In this document: piece after piece, positions 34,641 through 47,316 of the stretch
Layout: the number at the start of each line of letters is the position of its first letter
Numbering within the stretch: position 1 is the stretch's first letter
NCBI GenBank assembly: GCA_021613375.1
Contig: CM038726.1
Coordinates: forward strand, 9,990,253 to 10,054,252
Source: Megaleporinus macrocephalus
Lineage: Eukaryota; Chordata; Actinopteri; Characiformes; Anostomidae
Reading direction: 5' to 3'
DNA length: 64,000 nucleotides
Made by a program: the position numbers and the translations under genes
Notes under the pieces: model-generated
What the model was told of the DNA's origin: nothing
Databases searched by the model: none
The model's input: only the letters and a program-made list of their open reading frames with translations

Positions 34641-37404
34641 TTATTATAGCAGAACTGCCTGATAACACAAACCATACCACATACTATACAATGCAACACA
34701 TACACCTTCTTCTATAAGGTAGGATAAGGTTTACCATGCAGTGTCGTTTCAGGAGATGCCATGCAAGTAATACAAGCTGGGCTAACTTTGTAGGACACTG
34801 GTTCACAATACCTGGAACACCTGGAATACAGCTGAGTATGTAATATTAAGAATTACATTTCATTGGCAATGCTTAGTACTACCACAGCTACTGGCCAGAA
34901 ATTCCAGCTTCCAACCTAAAAGTTCAAACAATCTTCTCATCACTTGACCTTTACCTTTCCCAACTAAGCACTCTTTCAGTTGTTTATGGTCTATAACTCT
35001 TCCCCAGTTTTCTTCCCAGTTCAGTCATGACCGTTTCCACCTTCTAGCTCGGTCACCCTTAACCAACACCATGTTATCAAGCAGGGAGGGCTGTTGTGAA
35101 TATATCTCAAGTACTATGGCGTCTGTTAAAGGCTCGTTTATACAGATGGGCGCTTTGAATGCTACAGAGGTTGCGAGAAGTTTATGGTTCAGTGAATCCC
35201 GTCTGTTATGGCAGGAACCCCCGAGAAAGCTGCCAAACCCAGGAGATAACGACTTGGCCAGCGGAACATGGAGGCAGGCCTATAAGACTGTGCAGTTGCT
35301 GAAACCGTGTTGGACCATGCTCGAGAGCTCCTCCAAGAACTAGTTACCTAGTTACCGTTTAGTGTTCTATTCAGGGTGTTGGCCATTTGTCCGAATTCTC
35401 AGTGGACAGTTAGATTCCCTATATAGTTCACCACATTCTTACCCACAAGGCACTGTAAAACTAGTGGACAACCAATGTACACTACTTACAGGTTGACGCC
35501 CCACAATGCATGAATGAATTTCCTCTACTGCCTCCCTCACTGCACCCCTATATAGTGTTCTACATGTAGTCTATGTAGTGAACAGGGAACAAGTCAACAA
35601 GGGGACCATTTCAGACACATCCCTGGTCTCCTTCTTCATTTTGATGGCAAGAACAGAAGTTCCAACAGGGCGAAGGCCAGCACATCCTCCAAGAAACATT
35701 AAGTGCCACCGCATCTTTTCAAGCTACGACGAGTCACTGCACAGCTCAATGTGCCTTGAGGAAGGTGGGCTAATCTACCCACCCAGGCAGGGTGAAGCCC
35801 TGGCCGAAGATGGCCATGGCATCGATGTGGATCTAACTTGCAATCCCCAAGTGATAGAAGCCCATTGGCTCTGAATGCTGCTGTAAACTCCTTAGTCTTT
35901 TAAGTATGAACATCTTCTCTACTGAAAGAAACACCACTGAAACAGATCCGACTGATCGAGCAGCCCAAGTCTGAACTCAGACCAGCAAGAGAAGGTCTTC
36001 GGTCTGCAGCGAGACTGGTGCTAGAGCAGCCTCTCACTGTACAGTTGGCAGAAGGGAGTGGGTGAGCTTGCAAAGTGTGTCCATGTGTGTGAAACATACA
36101 TTCTCAGCTGTTGCCACACGGCGAGGCTTCGTAATGGTATCGCCATGGAAATGTGACCACAGGGAGGTGTACGACCTACTTTTCTAATCGTAATATGAAA
36201 CAGCCAAACATCAAATCTACATCGCTGACCAACAAATAAGAAATAAGATTAAACATATACACTATACACTGCTGACGCCTTGCGTACGTATAGCTGAGAT
36301 CTAGATAACTCAAGCCAACCATACTAAAACAAAAACAAACAAAACTATAACAGGGCTTGGGTCCATCCAACGTGGCCAGCTGAAGAGTCTACCTTTCAAT
36401 TTAAGACTAGCTAGCACGCAAAGAACCCTGTTTCTTACACAAGTGTGTATCCTCAGAGCAGCCTCCCAGTGTTGTGATGAATTGTGGTACCCTGTCGAGA
36501 TGTCCTACCGTAGCCCATATTTATAGGCTGCTCCCTACATACACCTTTCGGTAGGAACTTTTCATTACATAGCACCTTAAATCAGGAAGCCAGCTTCCTG
36601 TCCGTCCAGCTTTTTTTTATTTTTTTTTATTTGCACCCATTCCACCTTAAATGGTGCTGCAGGTGGAAGCTGGCAGTAAATTCATTTCACCATTCAAGCT
36701 TCCAGGAATTTCTCAATTTACTTGTTTTTGATCATCACGGATTGTGATATTAATAGATTTAATACGGAGATACTCAGCAGTACATATGATAATATAGAAG
36801 ATGAATATGGGTCAAGTTTAACTCGTGTTGGAAACCCATTCCATGAAGCTCTCTACACACTGTTCTTGCGCTAATCTGAAGGCCACATGAAGGATTGACA
36901 GAAAGTTGGCCACCTCTATGTACTATCCGCTGACTCAACTCTGTTATTTTACGTGGCTATCACTTCGTGGCTGAGCTGCTGTCCTTCCCAATCACTTCCA
37001 CTTTCTTATAACACCACTGACTGTTTCAGGACTTCACGGAGTTCTTGAGAGCAACCTTTCCACTCTTTTACTAATGTGTGTAGAAGCAGTCTGCATGACT
37101 AGGTACTTGCTTTTATACCTGTGTGGAACACCTGAATTCCAAGATTTGTATGGGTGATTTGTATGCTTTAGTGACTCTTACGTGAAAAGAATGGAGATGG
37201 TTTAACTCTGACAGGCTGACTGTCAACAGAAAACCAGAGCAGAAGTTTTAAAAACTTGAGACAAGAAGGTCATGCCTCCACAAACTGGAGCCCATCTGGT
37301 TGGAAAGTAGAACAGGATCTGCAATCTGTAAACATTCGCCACAAATGAGTATGAAATTATACATTTCTTATTTAAGACTAATTTATGCTAAAGACTTTAT
37401 AGCA

Positions 37405-37640
37405 GTCGTCACTGGACTCTAGAGCAGTGGAGCCGTGTTCTATGGAGTGACCAATCAATCAGGCTTCTCCGTCTACCAGTCCTATGGACAAGTCTGGGTT
37501 TGGACGTTGCCAGGAGAACGATACTTGTCTGACTGCACTGTGCTGAGTGTAAAGTTTGGTGGAGGGGGGATAATGGCGTGGGCTTGTTTTTCAGGGGTTG
37601 AGCTCGGACCCTTAGTTCCATATGCGTGCAACATAGTGTA
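37405..37640 (+). pseudogene. Tc1-like transposase relic, copy 1
   Basis: Translated with frame changes, this matches the Tc1/mariner DDE transposase middle region: WSRVLWSD-like residues near 37425, then VWTLPGERYLSDC, VKFGGGGIMAWACFSG and LGPLVP. The catalytic aspartate of the SDES motif has context VTNQS in the open frame, and the rest of the catalytic domain is missing. The element is dead. It shares long stretches with 62480-62760, so both derive from one family. Confidence 0.85.
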
Positions 37641-38099
37641 TGTGCTGCTGAGGCATCTACCAATTCACCTCATAGACTTGCATCACCTATTCAACACTGT
37701 GATCATCATTAGTTCTCTACATCTATGTTGACAAACGTTCTTTTCAGTTTCAGCAGTTTATCCAGAACACCTCCGTACTAATTCCAGCAGCCGTCGTGCT
37801 CCCAGTACCAGCGGCAGAGCGAGACCAGACTGGATTACCGTCAGGTCCTTTTATCCTGTTTAACCAGAAGCTGCATTACAAACTCAGTGGGTTCAGAGAG
37901 CTGCTGCCAGAACCCTGAATGCGCCGGCTTTTAAAACCCTTCATTGTTTATGTGTCTGTAAGAACTGATCAGAAGATCTTTTCATTCATTTTTAAATGCC
38001 TTTGTGTCTTTTCTATTCTCCACCTCCGTAAGCAGATGGACAGATAAGCCTTTCACTATCTGGGCTTCTCAGAGCAACCGCGTTGTGTGAACAGGGTTT

Positions 38100-39060
38100 T
38101 GTTTCTGGGGCTTTTAATGACCACCTCTTTACAGGGTCTTTAATTTATCACGGCTTTGGTTACTGTGCTCTTAGCTACTGAAGCTATTTCAGGTCCTGAA
38201 GGTTTTCACTGGTCATTTATCTGGTGATTATTAGACTGACTGGTTAAATTTTAAATCTTTTAATTCCAGGATCTTTCTTCATCACAGCTTTTGTTGTAGT
38301 GCTCTTCACTATTTCAGGTACTGAGGCTTTCAGCGAACACGGTTTTTAGAGTTTTTAAAAGAGGTCCACATATCTGACAAATCATGTTATTCATTAAAGG
38401 TTTTCAAAGTTTAGCTAAAGTTGTAAACTTTGTTTTTCTGCCTTCATTTATTATTATTTATATTATTATTATTATTATTTATTATCAGTTGATTATGTTT
38501 TCTTGTTCAATTTCGTTCATTGTAACTTTAGCAAAGTTTTAGTTTAAGCTTTGCTCCTAATTAAGTCTTGCTTTTAATTATCGCAGATCTTAGTTATAGG
38601 GTCTTTTCTTTATCATGGCTTTTGTTAACATGTTTTTCACTATCACTTCTATTTCAGGTATTCAGTGTTTTTGAAAAGAGTTACAATAAGTGTGATAATG
38701 TTTTCATGAAAGGTTTTTGAAGTTTAGTTAAAACTATTTTATTAATTATTTTATATTATTTCTTACTTAAGTATTTTATTAAAACGTTACTACTATTTAG
38801 TAGCAGCAATATAATATTATGTATCTGCTGATTATGTTTACTGGTTCAATTTCTTGAATTTTAAGTGTTTTTTTTTTGTTGAGTTTAAATATTTTAATTC
38901 CAGCAGATTTTAAATTGCCACAAGTTTTTGTTACAGGAAATTTTATTTATCATGGCTTCTTCTATTTCAGGTACTAAAGGTTTTCAGTAACTGGGCAAAG
39001 TTTTCAGAGTTCCGAAAAAGACTCACAATAAATTAGATTAGTTGTTGCTACTACTGTTAG
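38100..39060. repeat. diverged tandem units, about 330 bp
   Basis: The phrase TTATCATGGCTTTTGTTA (variants at about 38149, 38279, 38611 and 38948), followed by TATTTCAGGTACTGA and AGGTTTTCAG, recurs at spacings of roughly 130, 330 and 340 bp. The copies are old and AT-rich. The unit is not a recognised element. Confidence 0.55.
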
Positions 39061-39976
39061 TTGCTCATTGCTTATTAGTTAGTTTTGTTTACTGAATCAA
39101 TTTCTTTCATATTAATCAAGTTTTTAATTGAGGTTTGCTTTTAAATATCTGTTTTCATTCTGTTACATATTCTTTTACACTTTTTAATCCATTTTAACTG
39201 TGCATGTTTTTAAAAACACAAACATGCACGTTCACGTAAATGCAGAGTGGAATCAGAGCAATCTGCTCTATTAAATACCCCATTAACCATCACCGTAATA
39301 AATGTTTACGAGTCCATACATCTGTCCGAGTCACACAGATAGGCTGAGCGTGTGGGATTAAGAGATTAAGTTGGCAATGTGGGCAAAAATTAGGAAACAG
39401 TAAATGTGTGTGTTTTCATTTTACAAATTAAAGTCAGTTTAGGTGAAAAAAGCCAAAACAGCTAAAAAGTAAAAGAAATTAAAGAAAAATAAAAGAAAGA
39501 ATATAAACCACACAAAGGAAAAGGAGGGAGAAGAAATCTTAAATTTAGTCCACATGTCTGATGTACCTCATTTACACTTATTAAGAATAATTAAGAGAAA
39601 TTATTCATTAGGTACTAAAATCTAACTACACTGACAATCTGCTGTTTAAAACCAGCTGAATTACATTTTACACTGAGCTTCTTTCAAGAACTATGTTAAA
39701 TATCTACTAATAACCTGGACACAGTCTCTAGAGGAATATAGGATACAGCAGAAATGCACTGATTTCATACCCGAATTTAATTTGCCTCACATCTCAGTAA
39801 ATAAATTATGAAATAAATATATAAATAAATATATAAATAAAAAAGTGTACTGGAAAATAAGACAAATCTTTCTCTCACAAACCTTCAACTACAAATGAAA
39901 TGCGGTACTAGTACCCAGGTAATACACACAATAGAATAGGCTATAACAAGGCATGTTTAGGTTCTCACATATATAT

Positions 39977-40352
39977 TAGGGCAGTGTATTGGCAAGAACC
40001 TGGCGATACAATACATATCGTGATACAGCAGTCACGATTCAATATATCATGATATATTGTGATACTACAAGCAAAGTGATATATTGCAATTTTTCAAATC
40101 CTACTATTAAAACACACCACTGTATGTAGGTTTGCCATTATTTACAACAGCATTGCACCCTTGTGCTGCTTGTTAATGTTGGAGTGGAGGTGAAAATGGA
40201 TTACCACACTGCCATCTAGTTGTCAGAGGTTTAAACACAGCGCACAATGATTCAGTGTCTGCCAGGAATCTGTGTATAGATACTGAGTTTTTGTGAACCG
40301 ATGCAGTATCACCAAACATAATATCCCAATATTTAATATTTTCTTACACCCA
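39977..40352 (-). mobile_element. hAT-type miniature element carrying a CTCF-like motif, copy B
   Basis: The left boundary TAGGGCAGTGTATTGGCAAG and right boundary AATATTTTCTTACACCC match, in reverse complement, the termini of 63269-63584. An internal CTCF-like core lies at 40208-40222 in reverse orientation (CAACTAGATGGCAGT, one mismatch to the consensus). No clear target duplication is visible because of TA-rich flanks. Confidence 0.85.
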
Positions 40353-40867
40353 TCCATATATTTTCTACATCAATTAAATACTATGGCTGCTGTTCACATT
40401 GTGGGAAAATTTCATAACCAATGGGCCAACAGAAATTCTCCAAAATATCTTGGGAAGAAATTCTGGTTCCATTGACTTCCATTGAAAGTTACCATTTCGG
40501 CGACGATGTGTACCTTATATTGTACCTTATATTAGATATATATGTGATTTTAACACAGGAACAAAAGTTTATAATAATTACAGACGCGCATTATGTAAAA
40601 ATAACATGTATTGATACTTTATATACTTTTCATACTGCACAACAGTCAAAAAAAAAAAAATATTTTTCCAAAACAGCAGATCTACATTAATAAACAATTC
40701 CATCTAAAACTACACAATAAACAGTATTGACTATTAATAGACTATTAATCCATAATAGCCGTCATCCTTCTACAAACACTCCATCTGCACTTCACTACTA
40801 ACACAAACGTTACAGAGGGCCTGAGCATTTAGTTCCACTTCTCATACAGCAGCTGAAGCAGCTCCGC

Positions 40868-40880
40868 GCACACACACACG

Positions 40881-40943
<63 letters not shown>
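40868..40943. repeat. (CA)n microsatellite
   Basis: About 38 dinucleotides, with three CG interruptions at the start. Confidence 0.97.
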
Positions 40944-40945
<2 letters not shown>

Positions 40946-41146
40946 GAGTGAGAGTCAGAGCCGCTGTGATAAATCTCTGTTGATTAGTATTGATTCAATT
41001 AAACTTTGATTAAACTGGCAGTAATTGTGTGAGAAGACGCAGCTCAGTTTAAATACTGATTAAACTCCATCAGTCCCCCAACACATGCAGCACGGATACC
41101 ATCAACCCTGCTCTACCCACACGCTCAGCACAGGAGGCCTGATACT

Positions 41147-41690
41147 CCTCACTGCCCTGATCTCACACCAGGCCGATTCTCCTCACTGATCTGATCTCAC
41201 ACCAGACTGATACTCCTCACTGATCTGATCTCACACCAGACTGATTCTCCTCACTGCTCTGATCTCACACCAGACTGACACTCCTCACTGATCTGATCTC
41301 ACACCAGGCCGATACTCCTCACTGCTCTGATCTCGCACCAGGCCGATACTCCTCACTGATCTGATCTCACACCAGGCCGATTCTCCTCACTGATCTGATC
41401 TCACACCAGACTGATTCTCCTCACTGCTCTGATCTCACACCAGGCCGATACTCCTCACTGCTCTGATCTCACACCAGGCCGATACTCCTCACTGCTCTGA
41501 TCTCACACCAGACTGATACTCCTCACTGCTCTGATCTCACACCAGACTGATACTCCTCACTGCTCTGATCTCACACCAGGCCGATACTCCTCACTGATCT
41601 GATCTCACACCAGGCCGATACTCCTCACTGCTCTGATCTCACACCAGACTGATACTCCTCACTGATCTGATCTCACACCAGACTGGGGCA
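41147..41690. repeat. 34-bp minisatellite, about 16 copies
   Basis: The unit joins CTGATCTCACACCAG with ACTGATACTCCTCACTGAT or GCCGATACTCCTCACTGCT at a 34-bp spacing. Two main variants are interspersed. Confidence 0.95.
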
Positions 41691-42003
41691 GTAAAACACC
41701 CACATATACACACAGTAGTGAACATACTCACTGGGGGCAGTAAAACACCCACATATACACATACTAGTGAACATAGACACTGGGGGGCAGTGAAACACTC
41801 ACATATAGACACAGTAGTGAACAAACACACTAGGGGGGCAGTGAGCACACTTGCCCGGAGCGGTGGGCAGCCCTAGACACAGCGCCCAGGGAGCAGATAG
41901 GTGCCTTGTTCAAGGGCACTTGAGTCATGTGCTGTTTGGCCAAGGGGTCCAAATCGGATTCCTAACCTCCAGCCCACGACCGCCACACCATATTACTGCA
42001 TAT
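41690..42003 (-). mobile_element. tRNA-derived SINE with triplicated tail
   Basis: The head lies near 41995 and the body carries GTGCCTTGTTCAAGGGCACT. Its tail phrase (AACACCCACATATACACA) is repeated three times at 41690-41830, a local expansion. Confidence 0.75.
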
Positions 42004-42479
42004 TTAGCATTTGTCACATTCCACCCCGGACCTGCTGCTCCGAGTTCTGCTGTCCTGCGTCGTTTGCACGTCTGCGTCGTTTGCACGGCTGCGTTGTGTT
42101 CTTTAAGTGCAGCACATGTAGGAGCGCTGTTCTGTTTCACTGCGCACTGAACAGCTGGTTGAAGCTTCACTGTGTACTGAGCAGGTCCAGAGTTCAGCCC
42201 CCCGCTACCAAACAGAACCCAGACCCTCAGAAGACTGGATGGCGTCTCCCGGTCTGGGTCCGGAGCCCGAGGTTGTTGTTTTGTTCTTCCTTTGTTTGTT
42301 TGTCGTTCTTCCTCCTCGCTGTCTATGATGATAGTGACAGCTGTCAGACTTGCTGTCATGACGATCGATTGCGTGACCTCGTCATGGCAACACCAACTGT
42401 CACTAGCAATGACGGTGCAAGGACAGGCTGGGTGCGCGTGTGGCTGCATGTTGACGCGCACTCGGTGAACTTCACCGCG

Positions 42480-42610
42480 GAGGCCTGAGGGGGAGAGGCG
42501 GGGGGGCGCGGGCGCGTGGCTGCCAGGTGACCCGCCGACAGGTGCTAATGAATTTCCTCATGTGTGGAGCTGATGATGAAGATGAAGATGATGATGATGA
42601 AGGCCGTGTG
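42480..42610. other. GC-rich block with paired E-boxes and homeodomain-type core, possible regulatory element
   Basis: GCCAGGTGACC and GACAGGTGCTAATGAATTTC place two CAGGTG E-boxes and a TAATGA core within about 35 bp, beside a G-rich stretch. It is unlike the surrounding intron. This is a motif observation only. Confidence 0.3.
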
Positions 42611-43154
42611 TGCGAGTGTGTGTACGCGTGCGTGCCAGAGATCAAGGCTACTCTGCGATGACCTTCACACTCACACACGCGCGTGTGTGTCCCGTGGCTG
42701 CATGCCCGTGTGGGCAGATGGTCGCGTTCTGCCCGCTGCTCGTCATGACACAGCGTTTAATTAGAGGCAGAGCTGCTCTTAACGCTGGACCGCCGTCCCG
42801 GAAACGCTGAGAACAACGCTGGAAGGACAACGAGACCCCCTGAGACCGAGGAGCTCGAGTTCTGGTAAAAACTCAAACTTCTCCCGTGTACAAAACACCT
42901 CCTCACAGCCAGCGCTGGTCTGAAGGTGGAGACACAAACAGTCTGTGGATTCATTATCATCCATAATAAGCATAGAAGGAAGACGTGGGGTCTGTCTAAG
43001 AACGTAGCGAGGGTCTACAATAGAGATCGACCGATATATCGGGCCGATATTTGCCATATTGTTTAATATATCGGTATCTGCCAATATCAGTGTTTCACAA
43101 GGGCAATTTCAAGTCAGGCACGTCCGCGGGCAGCCCCGTGTTATTGGTGCGGTG

Positions 43155-45775
43155 GAAATCAACCCTAAAAACCTGATCTAAAAATCAGCCCTAAAAACCT
43201 GATCTAAACATCAGCCCTAAAAACCTGATCTAAACATCAGCCCTAAAAACCTGATCTAAAAATCAGCCCTAAAAACCTGATCTAAACATCAGCCCTAAAA
43301 ACCTGATCTAAACATCAGCCCTAAAAACCTGATCTAAAAATCAGCCTTAAAAACCTGATCTAAAAATCAGCCTTAAAAACCTGATCTAAAAATCAGCCCT
43401 AAAAACCTGATCTAAACATCAGCCCTAAAAACCTGATCTAAACATCAGCCTTAAAAACCTGATGTAAAAATCAGCCCTAAAAACCTGATGTAAAAATCTG
43501 CCTAAAAACCTGATCTAAACATCAGCCGTAAAAACCTGATCTAAAAATCAGCCTTAAAAACCTGATCTAAAAATCAGCCCTAAAAACCTGTTCTAAAAAT
43601 CAGCCCTAAAAACCTGATCTAAAAATCAGCCCTAAAAACCTGATCTAAAAATCAGCCTAAAAACCTGATCTAAACATCAGCCCTAAAAACCTGATCTAAA
43701 CATCAGCCCTAAAAACCTGATCTAAACATCAGCCCTAAAAACCTGATCTAAAAATCAGCCTAAAAACCTGATCTAAAAATCAGCCCTAAAAACCTGATCT
43801 AAAAATCAGCCTTAAAAACCTGATCTAAAAATCAGCCTAAAAACCTGATCTAAAAATCAGCCTTAAAAACCTGATCTAAAAATCTGCCTAAAAACCTGAT
43901 CTAAAAATCAGCCCTAAAAACCTGATCTAAAAATCAGCCCTAAAAACCTGATCTAAAAATCAGCCCTAAAAACCTGATCTAAAAATCAGCCCTAAAAACC
44001 TGATCTAAACATCAGCCTTAAAAACCTGATCTAAACATCAGCCCTAAAAACCTGATCTAAAAATCAGCCCTAAAAACCTGATCTAAAAATCAGCCTTACA
44101 AACCTGATCTAAAAATCAGCCTAAAAACCTGATCTAAAAATCAGCCCTAAAAACCTGATCTAAACATCAGCCTTAAAAACCTGATCTAAAAATCAGCCTT
44201 AAAAACCTGATCTAAAAATCAGCCCTAAAAACCTGATCTAAAAATCAGCCTTAAAAACCTGATCTAAAAATCAGCCTTAAAAACCTGATCTAAAAATCAG
44301 CCCTAAAAACCTGATCTAAACATCAGCCTTAAAAACCTGATCTAAAAATCAGCCTTAAAAACCTGGTCTAAAAATCGGCCCTAAAAACCTGATCTAAACA
44401 TCAGCCTTAAAAACCTGATCTAAACATCAGCCTTAAAAACCTGATCTAAACATCAGCCTTGAAAACCTGATCTAAAAATCAGCCTTAAAAACCTGATTTA
44501 AGAATCAGCCTTAAAAACCTGATCTAAACATCAGCCGTAAAAACCTGATCTAAACATCAGCCCTAAAAACCTGATCTAAAAATCAGCCTAAAAACCTGAT
44601 CTAAAAATCAGCCTAAAAACCTGATCTAAAAATCAGCCCTAAAAACCTGATCTAAAAATCAGCCCTAAAAACCTGATCTAAAAATCAGCCGTAAAAACCT
44701 GATCTAAAAATCAGCCGTAAAAACCTGTTCTAAAAATCAGCCGTAAAAACCTGATCTAAAAATCTGCCTAAAAACCTGTTCTAAAAATCAGCCGTAAAAA
44801 CCTGATCTAAAAATCAGCCTTAAAAACCTGATCTAAAAATCAGCCGTAAAAACCTGATCTAAAAATCAGCCTTAAAAACCTGATCTAAAAATCAGCCCTA
44901 AAAACCTGATCTAAACATCAGCCTTAAAAACCTGATCTAAACATCAGCCCTAAAAACCTGATCTAAACATCAGCCTTAAAAACCTGATCTAAACATCAGC
45001 CTTAAAAACCTGATCTAAAAATCAGCCTTAAAAACCTGATCTAAAAATCAGCCCTAAAAACCTGATCTAAACATCAGCCTAAAAACCTGATCTAAAAATC
45101 AGCCCTAAAAACCTGATCTAAACATCAGCCCTAAAAACCTGATCAAACCTCAGCCTTAAAAACCTGATCTAAACATCAGCCTTAAAAACCTGATCTAAAA
45201 ATCAGCCTTAAAAACCTGATTTAAGAATTAGCCTTAAAAACCTGATTTAAGAATTAGCCTTAAAAACCTGATCTAAACATCAGCCCTAAAAACCTGATCT
45301 AAACATCAGCCCTAAAAACCTGATCTAAAAATCAGCCTAAAAACCTGATCTAAAAATCAGCCTAAAAACCTGATCTAAAAATCAGCCGGAAAAAACCTGA
45401 TCTAAAAATCAGCCCTAAAAACCTGATCTAAAAATCAGCCCTAAAAACCTGATCTAAAAATCAGCCCTAAAAACCTGATCTAAACATCAGCCTTAAAAAC
45501 CTGATCTAAAAATCAGCGTTAAAAACCTGATTTAAGAATCAGCCTTAAAAACCTGATCTAAACATCAGCCCTAAAAACCTGATCTAAACATCAGCCCTAA
45601 AAACCTGATCTAAAAATCAGCCCTAAAAACCTGATCTAAAAATCAGCCCTAAAAACCTGATCTAAACATCAGCCTTAAAAACCTGATCTAAAAATCAGCC
45701 CTAAAAACCTGATCTAAACATCAGCCCTAAAAACCTGATCTAAAAATCAGCCCTAAAAACCTAATCTAAAAATCG
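43155..45775. repeat. 26-bp satellite array, about 100 copies
   Basis: Each 26-bp unit is two 13-bp halves, TAAAAATCAGCCC and TAAAAACCTGATC, identical at 9 of 13 positions. Variants have AAACATCAG, CAGCCTTAAAA, CAGCCGTAAAA or lose one C (25 bp). CTGATCTAAAAATCAG within each unit is an inverted repeat able to form a hairpin. Confidence 0.96.
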
Positions 45776-46165
45776 GCCCTAAAAATCAGCACTAGAAATC
45801 GGCCCTAAAAATCAGCCTTAAAAATCGGCCCTAAAAATCGGCCCTAAAAATTCAGCCCTAAAGATCAGCTCTAAAAATTAGCACTAAAAATCGGCCCTAA
45901 AAATTAGCACTAAAATTCAGCCCTAAAGATCAGCTCTAAAAATTAGCACTAAAAATCGGCCCTAAAAATTAGCACTAAAATTCAGCCCTAAAAATCAGCC
46001 CTAAAAATTAGCACTATAATTCAGCCCTAAAAATAGCACTAAAATTCAGCCCTAAAAATCAGCCCTAAAAATTAGCACTATAATTCAGCCCTAAAAATAG
46101 CACTAAAATTCAGCCCTAAAAATCAGCACAAAAAACTTGCCCTAAAAATTAGCACTAAAAATCGG
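45776..46165. repeat. 13-bp monomer flank of the satellite, about 30 copies
   Basis: Units CTAAAAATCGGCC, CTAAAAATTAGCA and CTAAAATTCAGCC repeat every 12-14 bp without the CCTGATC half. This is the likely ancestral monomer beside the homogenised dimer array. Confidence 0.85.
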
Positions 46166-46334
46166 CCGCACATATCAGCCATCAGCTGACCCTGATCTCT
46201 AAACATCGGCATCGTCTATAGAAAATCCCATATCAGTCGATCTCCACTACACAGACAGCACTTTGCATCACAGTCTGCGCTCCTGACATGTAGGCCGCCC
46301 CAATTCTTACATACCTTAAACATGCTGAACTACT

Positions 46335-46757
46335 GGGGATGTAGCGATGCATCGCGAGACTTAATGCAAATACGTCACAACTGAAACTGATTGAGATCGC
46401 TCATTTGGCACCAGTACATGATGTTAGTTGAATGTACGGAGTCACAACAGTGTCAAAACTAGGGCGCGCAGAAACAAGAGGTGAAGAATGCAAATGTAAA
46501 CTCGTGAGAGAAGAACTGCACGAGCACGCGCTCAAACCATCTTTCTTTACATCCTTTATTGAGTTTTTCTCTCTCAACTTGATACTGTTCCTCACGCGCA
46601 AATGCACTACCACCGGCTGCTCTTCTTGTCATACGCTTACGCTAATAATTGCATGTAGTCCTGGCGTGACACGTAGCCCCCCCTACGGTATTGCCGCTAA
46701 AAGTGGCCGTCAATCGGAATCATCCTCCAAAGCGCTGATTGGTCCATCTCTACTTTT
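46335..46757 (+). mobile_element. hAT relic related to 56381-57397, diverged
   Basis: The right tip GATTGGTCCATCTCTA and the words GCTAATAATTGCATGTAGTC and GTAGCCCCCCCTA match the right half of 57260-57397. The left end is not certain. An adjoining fragment (46287-46330) belongs to the GGGTGTGTCTCAAA family. Confidence 0.65.
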
Positions 46758-47316
46758 TAGTTGTACAGTGGCACCCATTTACTCATAAGTGCTTCTGAGT
46801 AGGCAATCAATGCTACTGTACTCTGAATCCAAGAGTAATAAAAATAGGTCTGTGTGCAAAAACATATTAACCCATAACCCATTACCAAAAACCCACTGAT
46901 ACGCCCTCCAGGGGTAACGGATAAGAAACCTGATCGTTAGTTTGGTACACGGTTTATTATTTTTAGAAGAGAATGATGCAGTGACTTTTAGTAGTCAGTA
47001 GTTATTAACTAAACATCTCCGATATTCCTGATACCTATAAAATTGTGGGCCGTCAACAGAACCCAGTCAGGCTCTGACTGAGAGTGCAGCCCATAATTAC
47101 ACGGTACGCCCCGTTTCGTCCAGCACCAGCGTCTACTTCAGCAAAGCTAAAAATAAAGAAGCTCCACCACTCCAAAAAACCAACACAACCAAGAGCAGCT
47201 GCGTGATTACACACTGACCACTGGCGAAGGGCTAGACGATGGAACGGAAACTGGGCATCGACAGACGAGCTGCAGTCAAACGCTTTCGAGGGGTTTCTAA
47301 TAAAGTGGCCGCTTAC

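Larger units (their letters stand above)
43021..46249. mobile_element. terminal-inverted-repeat element swollen by an internal satellite
   Basis: The left end TAGAGATCGACCGATATATC and the right end (complement TAGTGGAGATCGACTGATAT) are imperfect inverted repeats, 3.2 kb apart. Only about 115 bp at the left and about 85 bp at the right are non-satellite. No convincing 8-bp target duplication is visible. The terminal style resembles fish hAT miniature elements. Confidence 0.65.
33779..47316 (-). other. klhl13 intron (13.5 kb)
   Basis: The intron runs between the donor GTAAGC beside 47317 and the acceptor beside 33778. Outside listed elements it shows no gene: 34641-37404 is unique; 37640-38090 is unique; 39070-39975 is AT-rich; 40353-40866 is unique, with an AAGTCAATGG-family fragment in reverse at 40425-40490; 42004-42480 and 42760-43018 are unique; 46758-47316 is unique. 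Confidence 0.9.

Noticed and set aside
43155..45775. Interstitial telomere-like repeat (CCCTAAAAA words)
   Set aside because: The period is 26 bp and the hexamer CCCTAA is never tandem, so this is not telomeric.
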